Shown: positions 23,785-33,484 of the stretch, piece after piece
Layout: each line of letters opens with the position of its first letter
Numbering within the stretch: the stretch's first letter is position 1
NCBI RefSeq assembly: GCF_002904295.1
Contig: NZ_PPHG01000079.1
Span: forward strand, 24,772 to 88,771
Reading direction: 5' to 3'
DNA: 64,000 nt
Source of the DNA: Amycolatopsis sp. CA-128772
GTDB taxonomy: Bacteria; Actinomycetota; Actinomycetes; Mycobacteriales; Pseudonocardiaceae
Notes under the pieces: generated by a model
Told to the model about the DNA's origin: nothing
The model's input: the letters and a program-made list of their open reading frames with translations, nothing else
Databases searched by the model: none
Position numbers and translations under genes: made by a program

Positions 23785-25497
23785 GTGACTGCCAGTAACA
23801 CCACCACCAGTGCGGGTGGCCCCGACTACGACGTCGTCGTGGTGGGGTCGGGGTTCGGCGGCAGCGTCGCGGCGCTGCGGCTCACCGAGAAGGGCTACCG
23901 GGTAGCCGTCGTCGAGGCCGGGCGCCGGTTCGCCGACGACGAGTTCGCGAAGACGTCGTGGGACCTCAAGCGCTACCTCTGGGCGCCGCAGGTCGGCTGC
24001 TACGGGATCCAGCGCATCCACATGCTCAACGACGTCATGGTGCTGGCCGGGGCGGGTGTCGGCGGCGGTTCGCTGGTCTACGCGAACACGCTGTACCGGC
24101 CGCTCAAGCCGTTCTACCGCGACCGGCAGTGGTCCCACATCACCGACTGGGAGGCCGAGCTCGCGCCGCACTACGACCAGGCGAGCCGGATGCTGGGCGT
24201 CGTCACGAACCCGACCATGACCCCGTCGGACGTCGTGATGCGCGATGTCGCGAAGGACATGGGCGTCGCCGATTCGTTCCACCCGACGCCGGTCGGCGTC
24301 TACTTCGGCAAGCCGGGCTCGAAGGCCGCGGATCCGTACTTCGGGGGCGCCGGCCCCGAGCGCGTCGGCTGCACCGAGTGCGGCTCGTGCATGACCGGCT
24401 GCCGCGTCGGGGCGAAGAACACGCTGGTCAAGAACTACCTGTACCTCGCCGAGCAGGACGGCGCGAAGGTCATCCCGCTGACGACGGTGACCTCGGTGCG
24501 GCCGATCGAGGGCGGCTACGAAGTTTCGTTGAAGAAGACCGGGACGACGTCCCGCCGCTTCCGGACGACGATCACGGCCGGGAAGGTCGTCTTCGCCGCG
24601 GGGACGTGGGGCACCCAGAACCTGCTGCACAAGATGAAGGACACGGGCACGCTGCCCCGGCTTTCGCGCCGGCTCGGCGAGCTGACCCGCACCAACTCCG
24701 AGGCGATCATCGGCGCGGCCCGCACCGAGGTCGACGAGAGCCGCAACTTCAGCCGCGGGGTTGCCATCACGTCGTCGATCCACCCGGACGAGAACACCCA
24801 CATCGAGCCGGTCCGCTACGGCAAGGGCAGCAACGCGATGAGCCTGCTGCAGACGATCGCGACGGACGGCGCTTCGCCGGTGCCGCGGTGGCGCCAGGCC
24901 GTCACGTTCATGGCGAAGCACCCGATCCAGGCGGCGAAGCTGCTCAACGGCTACCGCTGGTCCGAGCGCACGGTGATCCTGCTGGTGATGCAGAGCCTGG
25001 ACAACTCGATCACGACGTACACGCGCCGGGGTCTTTTCGGGCGGCGCAAGTACACGTCCAAGCAGGGCCACGGCGAGCCGAACCCGAGCTTCATCCCGGC
25101 GGGCCACGAAGCCAATGAGCGCACGGCGGACCGCATCGGCGGCATCGCGGGCGGCACGTGGGGCGAAATCTTCGACATCCCCCTGACGGCCCACTTCATC
25201 GGCGGCGTCCCGATCGGCGCGACCGCGGAGGAGGGCGTGATCGACCCGTACCACCGGGTGTTCGGCTACCCGGGCCTGTCGGTGGTGGACGGCGCGGCGA
25301 TCACGGCCAACCTGGGCGTGAACCCCTCGCTGACGATCACGGCCCAGGCCGAGCGCGCATTCTCGTTCTGGCCGAACAAGGGCGAGGAGGACCAGCGCCC
25401 GCGGCAGGACGCGGAGTACGTGCGGCTGGAGCCGATCGCGCCGAAGAACCCGGCCGTCCCGGCGGATGCTCCCGCCGCACTGCGCCGATCCTCCTAG
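23785..25497 (+). CDS. choD: GMC-family oxidoreductase, ChoD-like
   Basis: A 570-residue flavoenzyme of the glucose-methanol-choline family, similar to mycobacterial ChoD (annotated as cholesterol oxidase). FAD binding is shown by VVVVGSGFGGSVAALRL, the second FAD contact by LAGAGVGGGSLVYAN, and the C-terminal VVDGAAITANLGVNPSLTI carries the catalytic Asn/His region. Residues 196-206 form CTECGSCMTGC, a CxxCxxCxxxC array like a 4Fe-4S ferredoxin site. No signal peptide. Cholesterol is only one possible substrate; the family is broad. GTG start at 23785. Confidence 0.82.
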   Translation: MTASNTTTSAGGPDYDVVVVGSGFGGSVAALRLTEKGYRVAVVEAGRRFADDEFAKTSWDLKRYLWAPQVGCYGIQRIHMLNDVMVLAGAGVGGGSLVYANTLYRPLKPFYRDRQWSHITDWEAELAPHYDQASRMLGVVTNPTMTPSDVVMRDVAKDMGVADSFHPTPVGVYFGKPGSKAADPYFGGAGPERVGCTECGSCMTGCRVGAKNTLVKNYLYLAEQDGAKVIPLTTVTSVRPIEGGYEVSLKKTGTTSRRFRTTITAGKVVFAAGTWGTQNLLHKMKDTGTLPRLSRRLGELTRTNSEAIIGAARTEVDESRNFSRGVAITSSIHPDENTHIEPVRYGKGSNAMSLLQTIATDGASPVPRWRQAVTFMAKHPIQAAKLLNGYRWSERTVILLVMQSLDNSITTYTRRGLFGRRKYTSKQGHGEPNPSFIPAGHEANERTADRIGGIAGGTWGEIFDIPLTAHFIGGVPIGATAEEGVIDPYHRVFGYPGLSVVDGAAITANLGVNPSLTITAQAERAFSFWPNKGEEDQRPRQDAEYVRLEPIAPKNPAVPADAPAALRRSS

Positions 25498-25507
25498 ACT
25501 CGGGGCC

Positions 25508-26215
25508 GTGACGGCATCCGACAAGGCACATGCCCTGCTCGACGGGGTCCGGAAACTCGATGACGAATGGGCGCGGGCCATCGGCAGCCTCGGGGAACCC
25601 GAGCTGCGGGCGCCCAGTGCCCTGCCCGGGTGGTCGCGCGCGCACGTTCTCGCGCACGTCGCCCGCAATGCCGATGGGCTGCGCAACCTGCTGACCTGGG
25701 CCGACACCGGTGTCGAGACCCCGATGTACCCGAGTCCCGAGGCTCGCGACCGGGACATCGAAACCGGCGCCCAGCGCGCGGCCGCCGAGCTGCTCGCGGA
25801 CTTCGTCGCCTCGGCTGGGCGGTTCGAGCAGTACGCCGCCGGGCTGGCCGATGACGTCTGGGCGCGGGAAGTGCGCAACCGGCAGGGCCAGCCCGTCACC
25901 GGGGCCGTCGTCGCGCGGATGCGGCTGTCCGAACTCGCCGTCCACCTCGCCGACCTCGGCCGCGGCTACGACCTCGACCGGGTGCTCGCGCTGCTCGGGC
26001 CGCTCGCCGAGGACGTCGTCCAGCACGCCGTCACCTCGCGTGCGGCCCACCTGCCCGCCCTGCACCTGGTCGCCGACGGGTTCGAGTGGACGATGGGGGC
26101 CGCGCCGAAGACCACCGTCCGCGGGTCCGCCGGGGCGCTGCTGGCCTGGCTCAGCGGGCGCTCCGACGGCGCCGCGCTCGACGGTGCCGTGCCTCCGCTG
26201 CCGGCCTGGGCGTGA
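25508..26215 (+). CDS. mycothiol-dependent maleylpyruvate isomerase family protein
   Basis: A 235-residue DinB-fold enzyme that uses mycothiol. The metal ligands are visible: His in WSRAHVLAHVARNAD, and Glu and His in LSELAVHLADLGRGY (ExxxH). The C-terminal part (GSAGALLAWLSGR) is the SCP2-like domain. GTG at 25508 begins 12 nt after the preceding stop, with an additional in-frame start further upstream that would overlap choD. The natural substrate (maleylpyruvate or another isomerisation or conjugation target) is unknown. Confidence 0.82.
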   Translation: MTASDKAHALLDGVRKLDDEWARAIGSLGEPELRAPSALPGWSRAHVLAHVARNADGLRNLLTWADTGVETPMYPSPEARDRDIETGAQRAAAELLADFVASAGRFEQYAAGLADDVWAREVRNRQGQPVTGAVVARMRLSELAVHLADLGRGYDLDRVLALLGPLAEDVVQHAVTSRAAHLPALHLVADGFEWTMGAAPKTTVRGSAGALLAWLSGRSDGAALDGAVPPLPAWA

Positions 26216-26287
26216 CCGGTCCGCTCCGTCCGGTGAACGCCTTGCGCCCGCTCTACACTGGGCGTTCCCGGCACCGAGGAGTCCGCT

Positions 26288-27790
26288 GTGGACAGTGAGC
26301 ACGACCAGGGACGGCCCGGCGTCCCGCGGAGGGCGTTCCTGCGGATCGCGGGCGTCTCCGCGGCCGGCGCCGTCGTCGCCGCATGCGGGCCGGAGACGCC
26401 CTCGGCGCCGGTCGCCTCGACCGCTCCGGCGGTGACCTCGTCCGCGCCGCCGGCCACCCGGTTGCCGACCGGGCCGCCGAACTGGGACGAGCTGCGCAGC
26501 CAGCTGACCGGTGACCTGATCCGCCCGGGCGTCGACGCCTACGCCACCGCCAAGCGCGGGTTCAACCAGCTCTTCGACGGCAACAACCCGGTCGCCGTGG
26601 CGACCGCGCAGACCGTCCAGGACGTCCAGGCCTGCCTCAAGGCCGCCGCCGGGCGAGTGACCATCGCCGCGCGCAGCGGCGGCCACAGCTACGCCGGCTA
26701 CTCCGTGCCCGAGGGCGGGCTGGTCGTCGACGTGGCCGGGCTGAACAAGGTCGACGTCCAGGGCAGCAAGGCGGTGATCGGCGCCGGCGCGAAGCTGAAG
26801 GACGTCTACGCCGGGCTGGCGCGGGCCGGGCGCGCACTGCCCGCCGGGTCGTGCCCGACGGTCGGGATCGCCGGGCTGACCCTCGGCGGCGGCATCGGCG
26901 TGCTCGCCCGCAAGTACGGCCTGACCTGCGACCACCTGAGTTCCGCGCAGGTCGTCACGGCCGACGGCCGGACGCTCACCGCGTCCGCGGACTCCGAACC
27001 GGACCTGTTCTGGGCTCTGCGCGGCGGGGGCGGCGGCAACTTCGGCATCGTCACCGAGTTCACCTTCGACACCGATCCGGCGCCGGACCTGACCGTGTTC
27101 TCCCTGCACTTCCCGGCCGGGTCCGCGGCGAACGTGCTCGGCGCGTGGCAGCAGTGGATCGCCGCGATGCCGCCGGAACTGTGGGCGAACCTGGTGCTCT
27201 CGGGCGGGGCGCCGGTCCAGTGCCGCGTCGGCGGCTGCTACGTCGGCGGCGCGGCCGGGCTCAACACGCTGCTGAACAACCTGACCACCAACGCCGCCGC
27301 GCGGCCGACGCAGCGGGTGGTGAAGAGCCTGGACTACCTGGGCGCCATGAAGTACTTCGAGGGCAGTTCGAACCGCCAGTCGTTTCTCGCGTCGTCGCGG
27401 ATCATCACCGCCCCGGTCGACGCGGCGAAGCTCGTCGCGGTCACCGACGGCCGCGCGGGTACGGATCTGCTCGTCGACGGCCTCGGCGGCGCGGTTGCCG
27501 CCCCGGCCAAGGACGCCACCGCGTTCTGGCACCGCGACGCGCTGGCCAGCATCCAGGTCTACGCACCGGCGACGGCGAAGACCCGCGGGAAGGTCGCGCA
27601 GTCGATCGGCGAGGTCGTGGCCGGCCTCGCCGACGCCGGCGCGGCCGGCGGGTACGTCAACTACATCGATCCGGCCCTGCCCGACTGGAAGACCGCCTAC
27701 TACGGCGACAACGCGAAACGGCTCGAGGACGTCTCGAAGAAGTACGACCCGCAGAACGTCTTCCGGTTCGGGCAGGGCGTCGTCAGCTAG
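26288..27790 (+). CDS. Tat-exported lipoprotein, BBE-type FAD oxidoreductase
   Basis: A 500-residue secreted flavoenzyme. The N-terminus has a twin-arginine signal (VPRRAFLRIAG) ending in a lipobox VVAAC, so Cys33 would be lipidated and the enzyme anchored outside the membrane. The FAD-binding PCMH domain has ARSGGHSYAGYS (His133) and PAGSCPTVGIAGLTLGGG (Cys189). The 56-residue spacing fits bicovalent 8-alpha-histidyl, 6-S-cysteinyl attachment as in berberine bridge and chito-oligosaccharide oxidases. The C-terminal BBE segment YYGDNAKRLEDVSKKYDP is present. Probably oxidises a sugar or alkaloid-like compound. Its stop TAG overlaps that of the convergent gene in a shared CTAG. Confidence 0.85.
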   Translation: MDSEHDQGRPGVPRRAFLRIAGVSAAGAVVAACGPETPSAPVASTAPAVTSSAPPATRLPTGPPNWDELRSQLTGDLIRPGVDAYATAKRGFNQLFDGNNPVAVATAQTVQDVQACLKAAAGRVTIAARSGGHSYAGYSVPEGGLVVDVAGLNKVDVQGSKAVIGAGAKLKDVYAGLARAGRALPAGSCPTVGIAGLTLGGGIGVLARKYGLTCDHLSSAQVVTADGRTLTASADSEPDLFWALRGGGGGNFGIVTEFTFDTDPAPDLTVFSLHFPAGSAANVLGAWQQWIAAMPPELWANLVLSGGAPVQCRVGGCYVGGAAGLNTLLNNLTTNAAARPTQRVVKSLDYLGAMKYFEGSSNRQSFLASSRIITAPVDAAKLVAVTDGRAGTDLLVDGLGGAVAAPAKDATAFWHRDALASIQVYAPATAKTRGKVAQSIGEVVAGLADAGAAGGYVNYIDPALPDWKTAYYGDNAKRLEDVSKKYDPQNVFRFGQGVVS

Positions 27791-29232
27791 AGGTCGATCC
27801 CGGTGAAGACCGTGACGCGCTCCTCGGTGAGGTCGTGCATCGCGGCCAGCACGCCTTCTCGGCCGACGCCGGAGCCCTTGACGCCGCCGTAGGGCATCTG
27901 GTCGGCGCGGTAGGACGGGACGTCGCCGATGATCACGCCGCCGACCTCGAGCTCGGCCGACGCGTGGAAGGCCAGCTGGACGTCCGTGGTGAAGACGCCG
28001 GCCTGCAGGCCGTACGCGGATTCGTTGACCGCGCGGAAGGCGTCGTCCACACCGTCCACAACGGACACCGCGAGCACCGGGCCGAAGATCTCCTCGTTCC
28101 ACGCCTTGGTGTCCGCGGGGACGTCGGTGAGCAGGGTCGGGGCGACGGTCGCGCCGTCGCGGGTGCCGCCGGTGAGCACCTTCGCGCCGGCCTCGACGGC
28201 TTCGTCGATCCAGGCGACGATCCGCTCGGCGGCGGCTTCGTCGACCACCGGGCCGACGTCGGTGTTGCGGTCGTACGGGTCGCCGGTGCGCTGCGATTCG
28301 ACGGCTTCCACCAGCGCGGGCACGAACTCCTCGGCCACCGCGGCGTCCACGATCACCCGCTGCACCGCGATGCAGGACTGGCCGGCCTGGTAGTTGCCGA
28401 AGGTGGCGATCCGGTGCGCGGCGCCTTCGGGATCGGGCCAGTCGCGCAGCACGACGGCCGCCGCGTTGCCGCCGAGCTCCAGCACGACGTGCTTGCGCGG
28501 GGCGGCGTCCTTGAGCGACCAGCCGACCGGGCCGGAGCCGGTGAACGACACGACGGGCAGCCGCGGGTCGGCGACGAGCGCCTGCGTTTCCTCGTTTCCC
28601 AGCGGCAGCACGGAAAACGCGCCTTCCGGCAGGTCCGTCTCGGCCAGGATCTCGCCGAGGACGAGCGCCGACAACGGCGTCCGCGGCGCGGGCTTGACGA
28701 TGATCGGCGCGCCGATCGCCAGCGACGGCGCCACCTTGTGCGCCACCAGGTTGAGCGGGAAGTTGAACGGCGCGATGCCGAGCACCGGCCCGCGTGGGAC
28801 ACGCCGGGTCAGCGCCAGCCGCGCTTCGCCGGCGGGGTCGGTGTCGAGGCGCTGGACTTCGCCGGTGAAGCGGCGCGCCTCCTCGGCGGCGATGCGGAAC
28901 ACCGACACCGCGCGCTTGACCTCGGCTTCGGCCCACTTGAGCGGTTTGCCGTTTTCGGCGGTGATCACTTCGGCGATTTCCTCGGCGCGCGCGGCGAGCA
29001 CGCGGGAGACGTGGTCGAGCGCGCCCGCACGCAGGTGCGCGGGGGTGCGCCGGAACTCCTTGGCGACCGCCGCGGCGGCGGCCACCGCGCGTTCGACCTG
29101 CTCCGGCCCGGGCACGGCGACCGTGGCGACCTCGCTGCCGTCGTACGGGTGGTGCACGACGAGGGTGGTGGCGCCCGCCTCGGGGCGGCCGGCGATCCAG
29201 GCGGGACGCGGCTCGGGGGTGATCATGTCCAT
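27787..29232 (-). CDS. aldehyde dehydrogenase
   Basis: An NAD(P)+-dependent aldehyde dehydrogenase of about 481 residues. The NAD-binding and catalytic motifs are FNFPLNLVAHKVAPSLAIG, the FTGSGPVGWSL loop, LELGGNAAAVV (catalytic Glu), and YQAGQSCIAVQR with the catalytic Cys. The C-terminal KGSGVGREG motif is intact. ATG at 29232 is chosen, though ATG 29226 is just as possible; neither has a good ribosome-binding site. Substrate is not evident from the sequence; the next gene on the same strand is an alcohol dehydrogenase and the two could act in sequence. Confidence 0.92.
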   Translation of the reverse strand: MDMITPEPRPAWIAGRPEAGATTLVVHHPYDGSEVATVAVPGPEQVERAVAAAAAVAKEFRRTPAHLRAGALDHVSRVLAARAEEIAEVITAENGKPLKWAEAEVKRAVSVFRIAAEEARRFTGEVQRLDTDPAGEARLALTRRVPRGPVLGIAPFNFPLNLVAHKVAPSLAIGAPIIVKPAPRTPLSALVLGEILAETDLPEGAFSVLPLGNEETQALVADPRLPVVSFTGSGPVGWSLKDAAPRKHVVLELGGNAAAVVLRDWPDPEGAAHRIATFGNYQAGQSCIAVQRVIVDAAVAEEFVPALVEAVESQRTGDPYDRNTDVGPVVDEAAAERIVAWIDEAVEAGAKVLTGGTRDGATVAPTLLTDVPADTKAWNEEIFGPVLAVSVVDGVDDAFRAVNESAYGLQAGVFTTDVQLAFHASAELEVGGVIIGDVPSYRADQMPYGGVKGSGVGREGVLAAMHDLTEERVTVFTGIDL

Positions 29233-29287
29233 GCGTACCAACGTAATCCGGGTGGGGCCGCGACCGGCGGACCCCCACCCGGACGGG

Positions 29288-30322
29288 TCACGGCTTGATG
29301 AGCACCTTCAGCGCTTCGCGGTCGGCCATCGCGCGGTAGCCGTCCGGCACGCCCTCGACGTCGATGGTCCGGTCGAAGACCCGGCCGGGCCGGTACTCGC
29401 CGTCGAGGACGTCCGGCAGCAGCTGAGGGATGTAGTGCCGGGCCGGCGCGACCCCGCCGGTGACGGTGACGTTGCGGCGGAACACACCCACCCCGATCGG
29501 CCCGTCTTCGTACTGCGGCAGCCCGACCCGGCTGACCGCACCGCCCGCGCGGACGACCCCGAGGCCCATCTCGAACGCGCCCTTCGTGCCGACGCACTCG
29601 AGAACGGCGTGCGTCCCCCGGCCGTCCGTCAGCTCGCGCACCCTCTCGACGCCCTCGTCCCCGCGCTCGGCGACGACGTCGGTCGCGCCGAACTCGCGGC
29701 CGAGGTCGGTGCGCGCCCGGTGGCGTCCCATGAGGACGACCCGCTCGGCCCCCAGCCGCTTCGCCGCGAGAACGGCGCAGAGGCCGACGGCGCCGTCGCC
29801 GATCACGGTGACGTTCTGGCCCGCGCGCACGCCCGCCTTCACGGCGGCGTGGTGGCCGGTGGAGAAGACGTCCGACAGCGTCAGCAGCGACGCGAGCAGG
29901 TCGTCGTCTTCGGTGGGTGGCAGCTTGACCAGCGTGCCGTCGGCCTGCGGCACGCGGACCGCCTCGCCCTGCCCGCCGTCGACGCCCTTGGCGCCCCAGC
30001 CGCCGCCGTGCAGGCAGGAGGTCTGCAGCCCTTCGCGGCAGAACTCGCAGGTGTTGTCGGACCAGACGAACGGCGCGACGGCGAGGTCGCCCTTCTTGAC
30101 GGTGGTCACGTCGGCGCCGGTTTCCTCGACGACGCCGAGGAACTCGTGCCCGATGCGGCGGCCGTGCTCGCTGGGTGCCATGCCGGCGTACGGCCACAGG
30201 TCGCTGCCGCAGATGCAGGACCGGACGACCCGGAGGACGACGTCGGTCGGCTCGGCCAGCTTCGGGTCCGGCACGGTCTCGACCCGGATGTCGCCGGCAC
30301 CGTAGATGACTGTCGCTCGCAT
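29288..30322 (-). CDS. zinc-dependent alcohol dehydrogenase (MDR family)
   Basis: A 344-residue medium-chain dehydrogenase. The catalytic zinc ligands are CICGSD and GHEFLG; the nucleotide fold is VTVIGDGAVGLCAVLAAKRLGAERVVLMGR. The structural zinc loop reads DNTCEFCREGLQTSC, with three Cys where classical enzymes have four, a feature of a subgroup of MDRs. Reads in the same direction as the aldehyde dehydrogenase, 55 bp upstream of it, so the two may form an alcohol-to-acid pathway. Substrate unknown. Confidence 0.9.
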   Translation of the reverse strand: MRATVIYGAGDIRVETVPDPKLAEPTDVVLRVVRSCICGSDLWPYAGMAPSEHGRRIGHEFLGVVEETGADVTTVKKGDLAVAPFVWSDNTCEFCREGLQTSCLHGGGWGAKGVDGGQGEAVRVPQADGTLVKLPPTEDDDLLASLLTLSDVFSTGHHAAVKAGVRAGQNVTVIGDGAVGLCAVLAAKRLGAERVVLMGRHRARTDLGREFGATDVVAERGDEGVERVRELTDGRGTHAVLECVGTKGAFEMGLGVVRAGGAVSRVGLPQYEDGPIGVGVFRRNVTVTGGVAPARHYIPQLLPDVLDGEYRPGRVFDRTIDVEGVPDGYRAMADREALKVLIKP

Positions 30323-30396
30323 ACTGGGGCCTTCCCTGGGCTGAACGTGACAAACGTCGGGAGTGCGGCGGCGGTGGCGCGCCTAGATTTTCGGTC

Positions 30397-31002
30397 ATGA
30401 CCCCGCGCACCGCATCCCGCAACCCGTTCGCGGCGCTCGCCCCGTTGACCCGCCGCCCGTACCTCACCGCCGTGGTCTTCGCGGTGACGCTGGCCTGCGG
30501 GATCGCGCAGCTGGTGCACCCGCCGCTCTACGACGCGATGCACCGCGACGCGGCCCGCATCGACGCGGGCGAGTGGTACCGCCTGGTCACCGGCATGTTC
30601 TTCCAGGACGGGTGGGCGTTCGGCCTGACGTCGAACCTGGTCTGGCTGGCGGTGTTCGGCACGCTCGCCGAGCGCGTCTTCGGCCGGGCGAAGTGGCTGC
30701 TGCTCTACTTCGGCTGCGGCCTGTTCGGGCAGTTCACGAGCTACGTCTGGCTCAACCCGGTCGGCGCGGGCAATTCGATGTGCGTGGCCGGCCTGATCGG
30801 CGCTCTCGCAGCCGTGGTCATGGTGGCTTCGCGCCGCTACGGCGTGGTGCTGCCAGGCCAGTTCCGGGTCATCGCCTTCGCCGCGCCGGTGCTGGCCGTG
30901 GTGGACACGCTGGTGCACGACAACCACGGCCTCCCGCTGCTGCTCGGCCTGGCGCTGGGTTTCCTGCTGCTACCGGCTCCGGTACAGGTCGCGCAGCAGT
31001 AG
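30397..31002 (+). CDS. rhomboid-family intramembrane protease-like protein
   Basis: A 201-residue membrane protein with about six helices. EWYRLVTGMFFQDG matches the rhomboid loop 1 region. The likely serine is in GAGNSMCVAGLIGA (GxSx), and the likely histidine is in HDNHGLPLLLGLALG, with an HxxGxxxG-like array. The motif is unusual in having Cys after Ser-Met. It would cleave transmembrane substrates. It overlaps the convergent DinB gene by 33 bp at the 3' end. Confidence 0.75.
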   Translation: MTPRTASRNPFAALAPLTRRPYLTAVVFAVTLACGIAQLVHPPLYDAMHRDAARIDAGEWYRLVTGMFFQDGWAFGLTSNLVWLAVFGTLAERVFGRAKWLLLYFGCGLFGQFTSYVWLNPVGAGNSMCVAGLIGALAAVVMVASRRYGVVLPGQFRVIAFAAPVLAVVDTLVHDNHGLPLLLGLALGFLLLPAPVQVAQQ

Positions 31003-31515
31003 GACCTCGGCGCAGTGGTGGATCAGCTCGCGGTGGATGTGCAGCACGAGCGTCGCCATCGGGTACTCCGCGTACGGCCCCTCCGCCGGCCCGCACGGCC
31101 GCGCCAGACCGTCCTCGTCCAGCGACTGCACCCCGGCGACCCACTGCGCGTACAGCCGGTCGAGTTCCGCGAGGGCCTCGGCGGCGGTCCCCGGGTACGG
31201 GTAGGTCTGGTAGCCGATCGGCGCCCCGCCGAAGTGCGAGCCGATCCGCGCGCCCAGCACGCCGACCAGGATGTGGCCGAGCCGCCAGGCGATCGTCGTG
31301 ACCGGCGGGGGCGTCGGTTCGGGGTGGGCGAAGTCGATGGTGAACGGGCCGGTGCCCGGTTCGTCGTCCGACTTCCGCGGGCGGACGGTCCAGCAGCCCG
31401 CGACCGGCTCCCAGAGGTACTCGTCGTCGGTGAGCCCATCGAGCTTCGGGCGGACCAGCACCTTCCAGTGGAAGTCGAGCTGGTCGGTCAGTTCCTTCGT
31501 CCAGTTCACGGCCAT
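30970..31515 (-). CDS. DinB-fold family protein
   Basis: A 181-residue soluble protein of the DinB/YfiT-like four-helix bundle. WRLGHILVGVLGARIGSHFGG and the C-terminal HIHRELIHHCAEVLLLRDLY provide candidate metal ligands (His pairs). ATG at 31515 is taken as start; the frame is open further upstream to 31638, but without a good start and over the guaA leader. It is divergent from guaA and convergent with the rhomboid gene. Members include thiol-transferases; the exact role is unknown. Confidence 0.72.
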   Translation of the reverse strand: MAVNWTKELTDQLDFHWKVLVRPKLDGLTDDEYLWEPVAGCWTVRPRKSDDEPGTGPFTIDFAHPEPTPPPVTTIAWRLGHILVGVLGARIGSHFGGAPIGYQTYPYPGTAAEALAELDRLYAQWVAGVQSLDEDGLARPCGPAEGPYAEYPMATLVLHIHRELIHHCAEVLLLRDLYRSR

Positions 31516-31624
31516 GCTCCGCACCGTAGGCCCGGTTGAGGACAGCACCGGCCCTGAATCCCGGGTGACCCGGCCCACCTGGGACGATGGGGGCCGAAAC
31601 CCACCGTTGCCAGGAGGTCGCCAG

Positions 31625-33183
<1,559 letters not shown>

Positions 33184-33198
33184 CTCCCGTGGACGAGG

Positions 33199-33240
33199 CT
33201 CGAGGCCCCGGCGTGGGATCCGGGGCCTCGAGGGTTTTCG
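33199..33240 (+). terminator. guaA terminator
   Basis: A perfect 13-bp stem (33199-33211 with 33220-33232), then GGTTTTCG. It also separates guaA from the convergent membrane protein gene at 33245. Confidence 0.88.
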
Positions 33241-33244
33241 GGGG

Positions 33245-33484
33245 TCAGCGCCGCCGCTTGCCGCCGAACGACGCGCCGAGGAGCAGCAGCCCCACGAGCA
33301 CCGCGCCGCCGGCGATCACCCAGCGGAAGTCGAACGACGGCAGCCAGCTCGCGCCGTCCGAGAGGACGTACGCCGACACCAGCAGCGTCGCGATCCCGAC
33401 GATCAGGGTGAAGACGTCGAAGCCACCGCGGCGGACCGGCTCGGTGCCGGTTTCGTCGTAGGCGTAAGGGCTCTGGTCAGGCAC
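33245..33484 (-). CDS. small membrane protein downstream of PspC gene
   Basis: A 79-residue protein with two helices (VFTLIVGIATLLVSAYVL, WVIAGGAVLVGLLLLGASF) and a basic end GGKRRR. The GTG start at 33484 overlaps the stop of the PspC gene by 8 bp, so it is translated from the same mRNA. Function unknown; probably part of the same envelope stress unit. Confidence 0.72.
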   Translation of the reverse strand: MPDQSPYAYDETGTEPVRRGGFDVFTLIVGIATLLVSAYVLSDGASWLPSFDFRWVIAGGAVLVGLLLLGASFGGKRRR

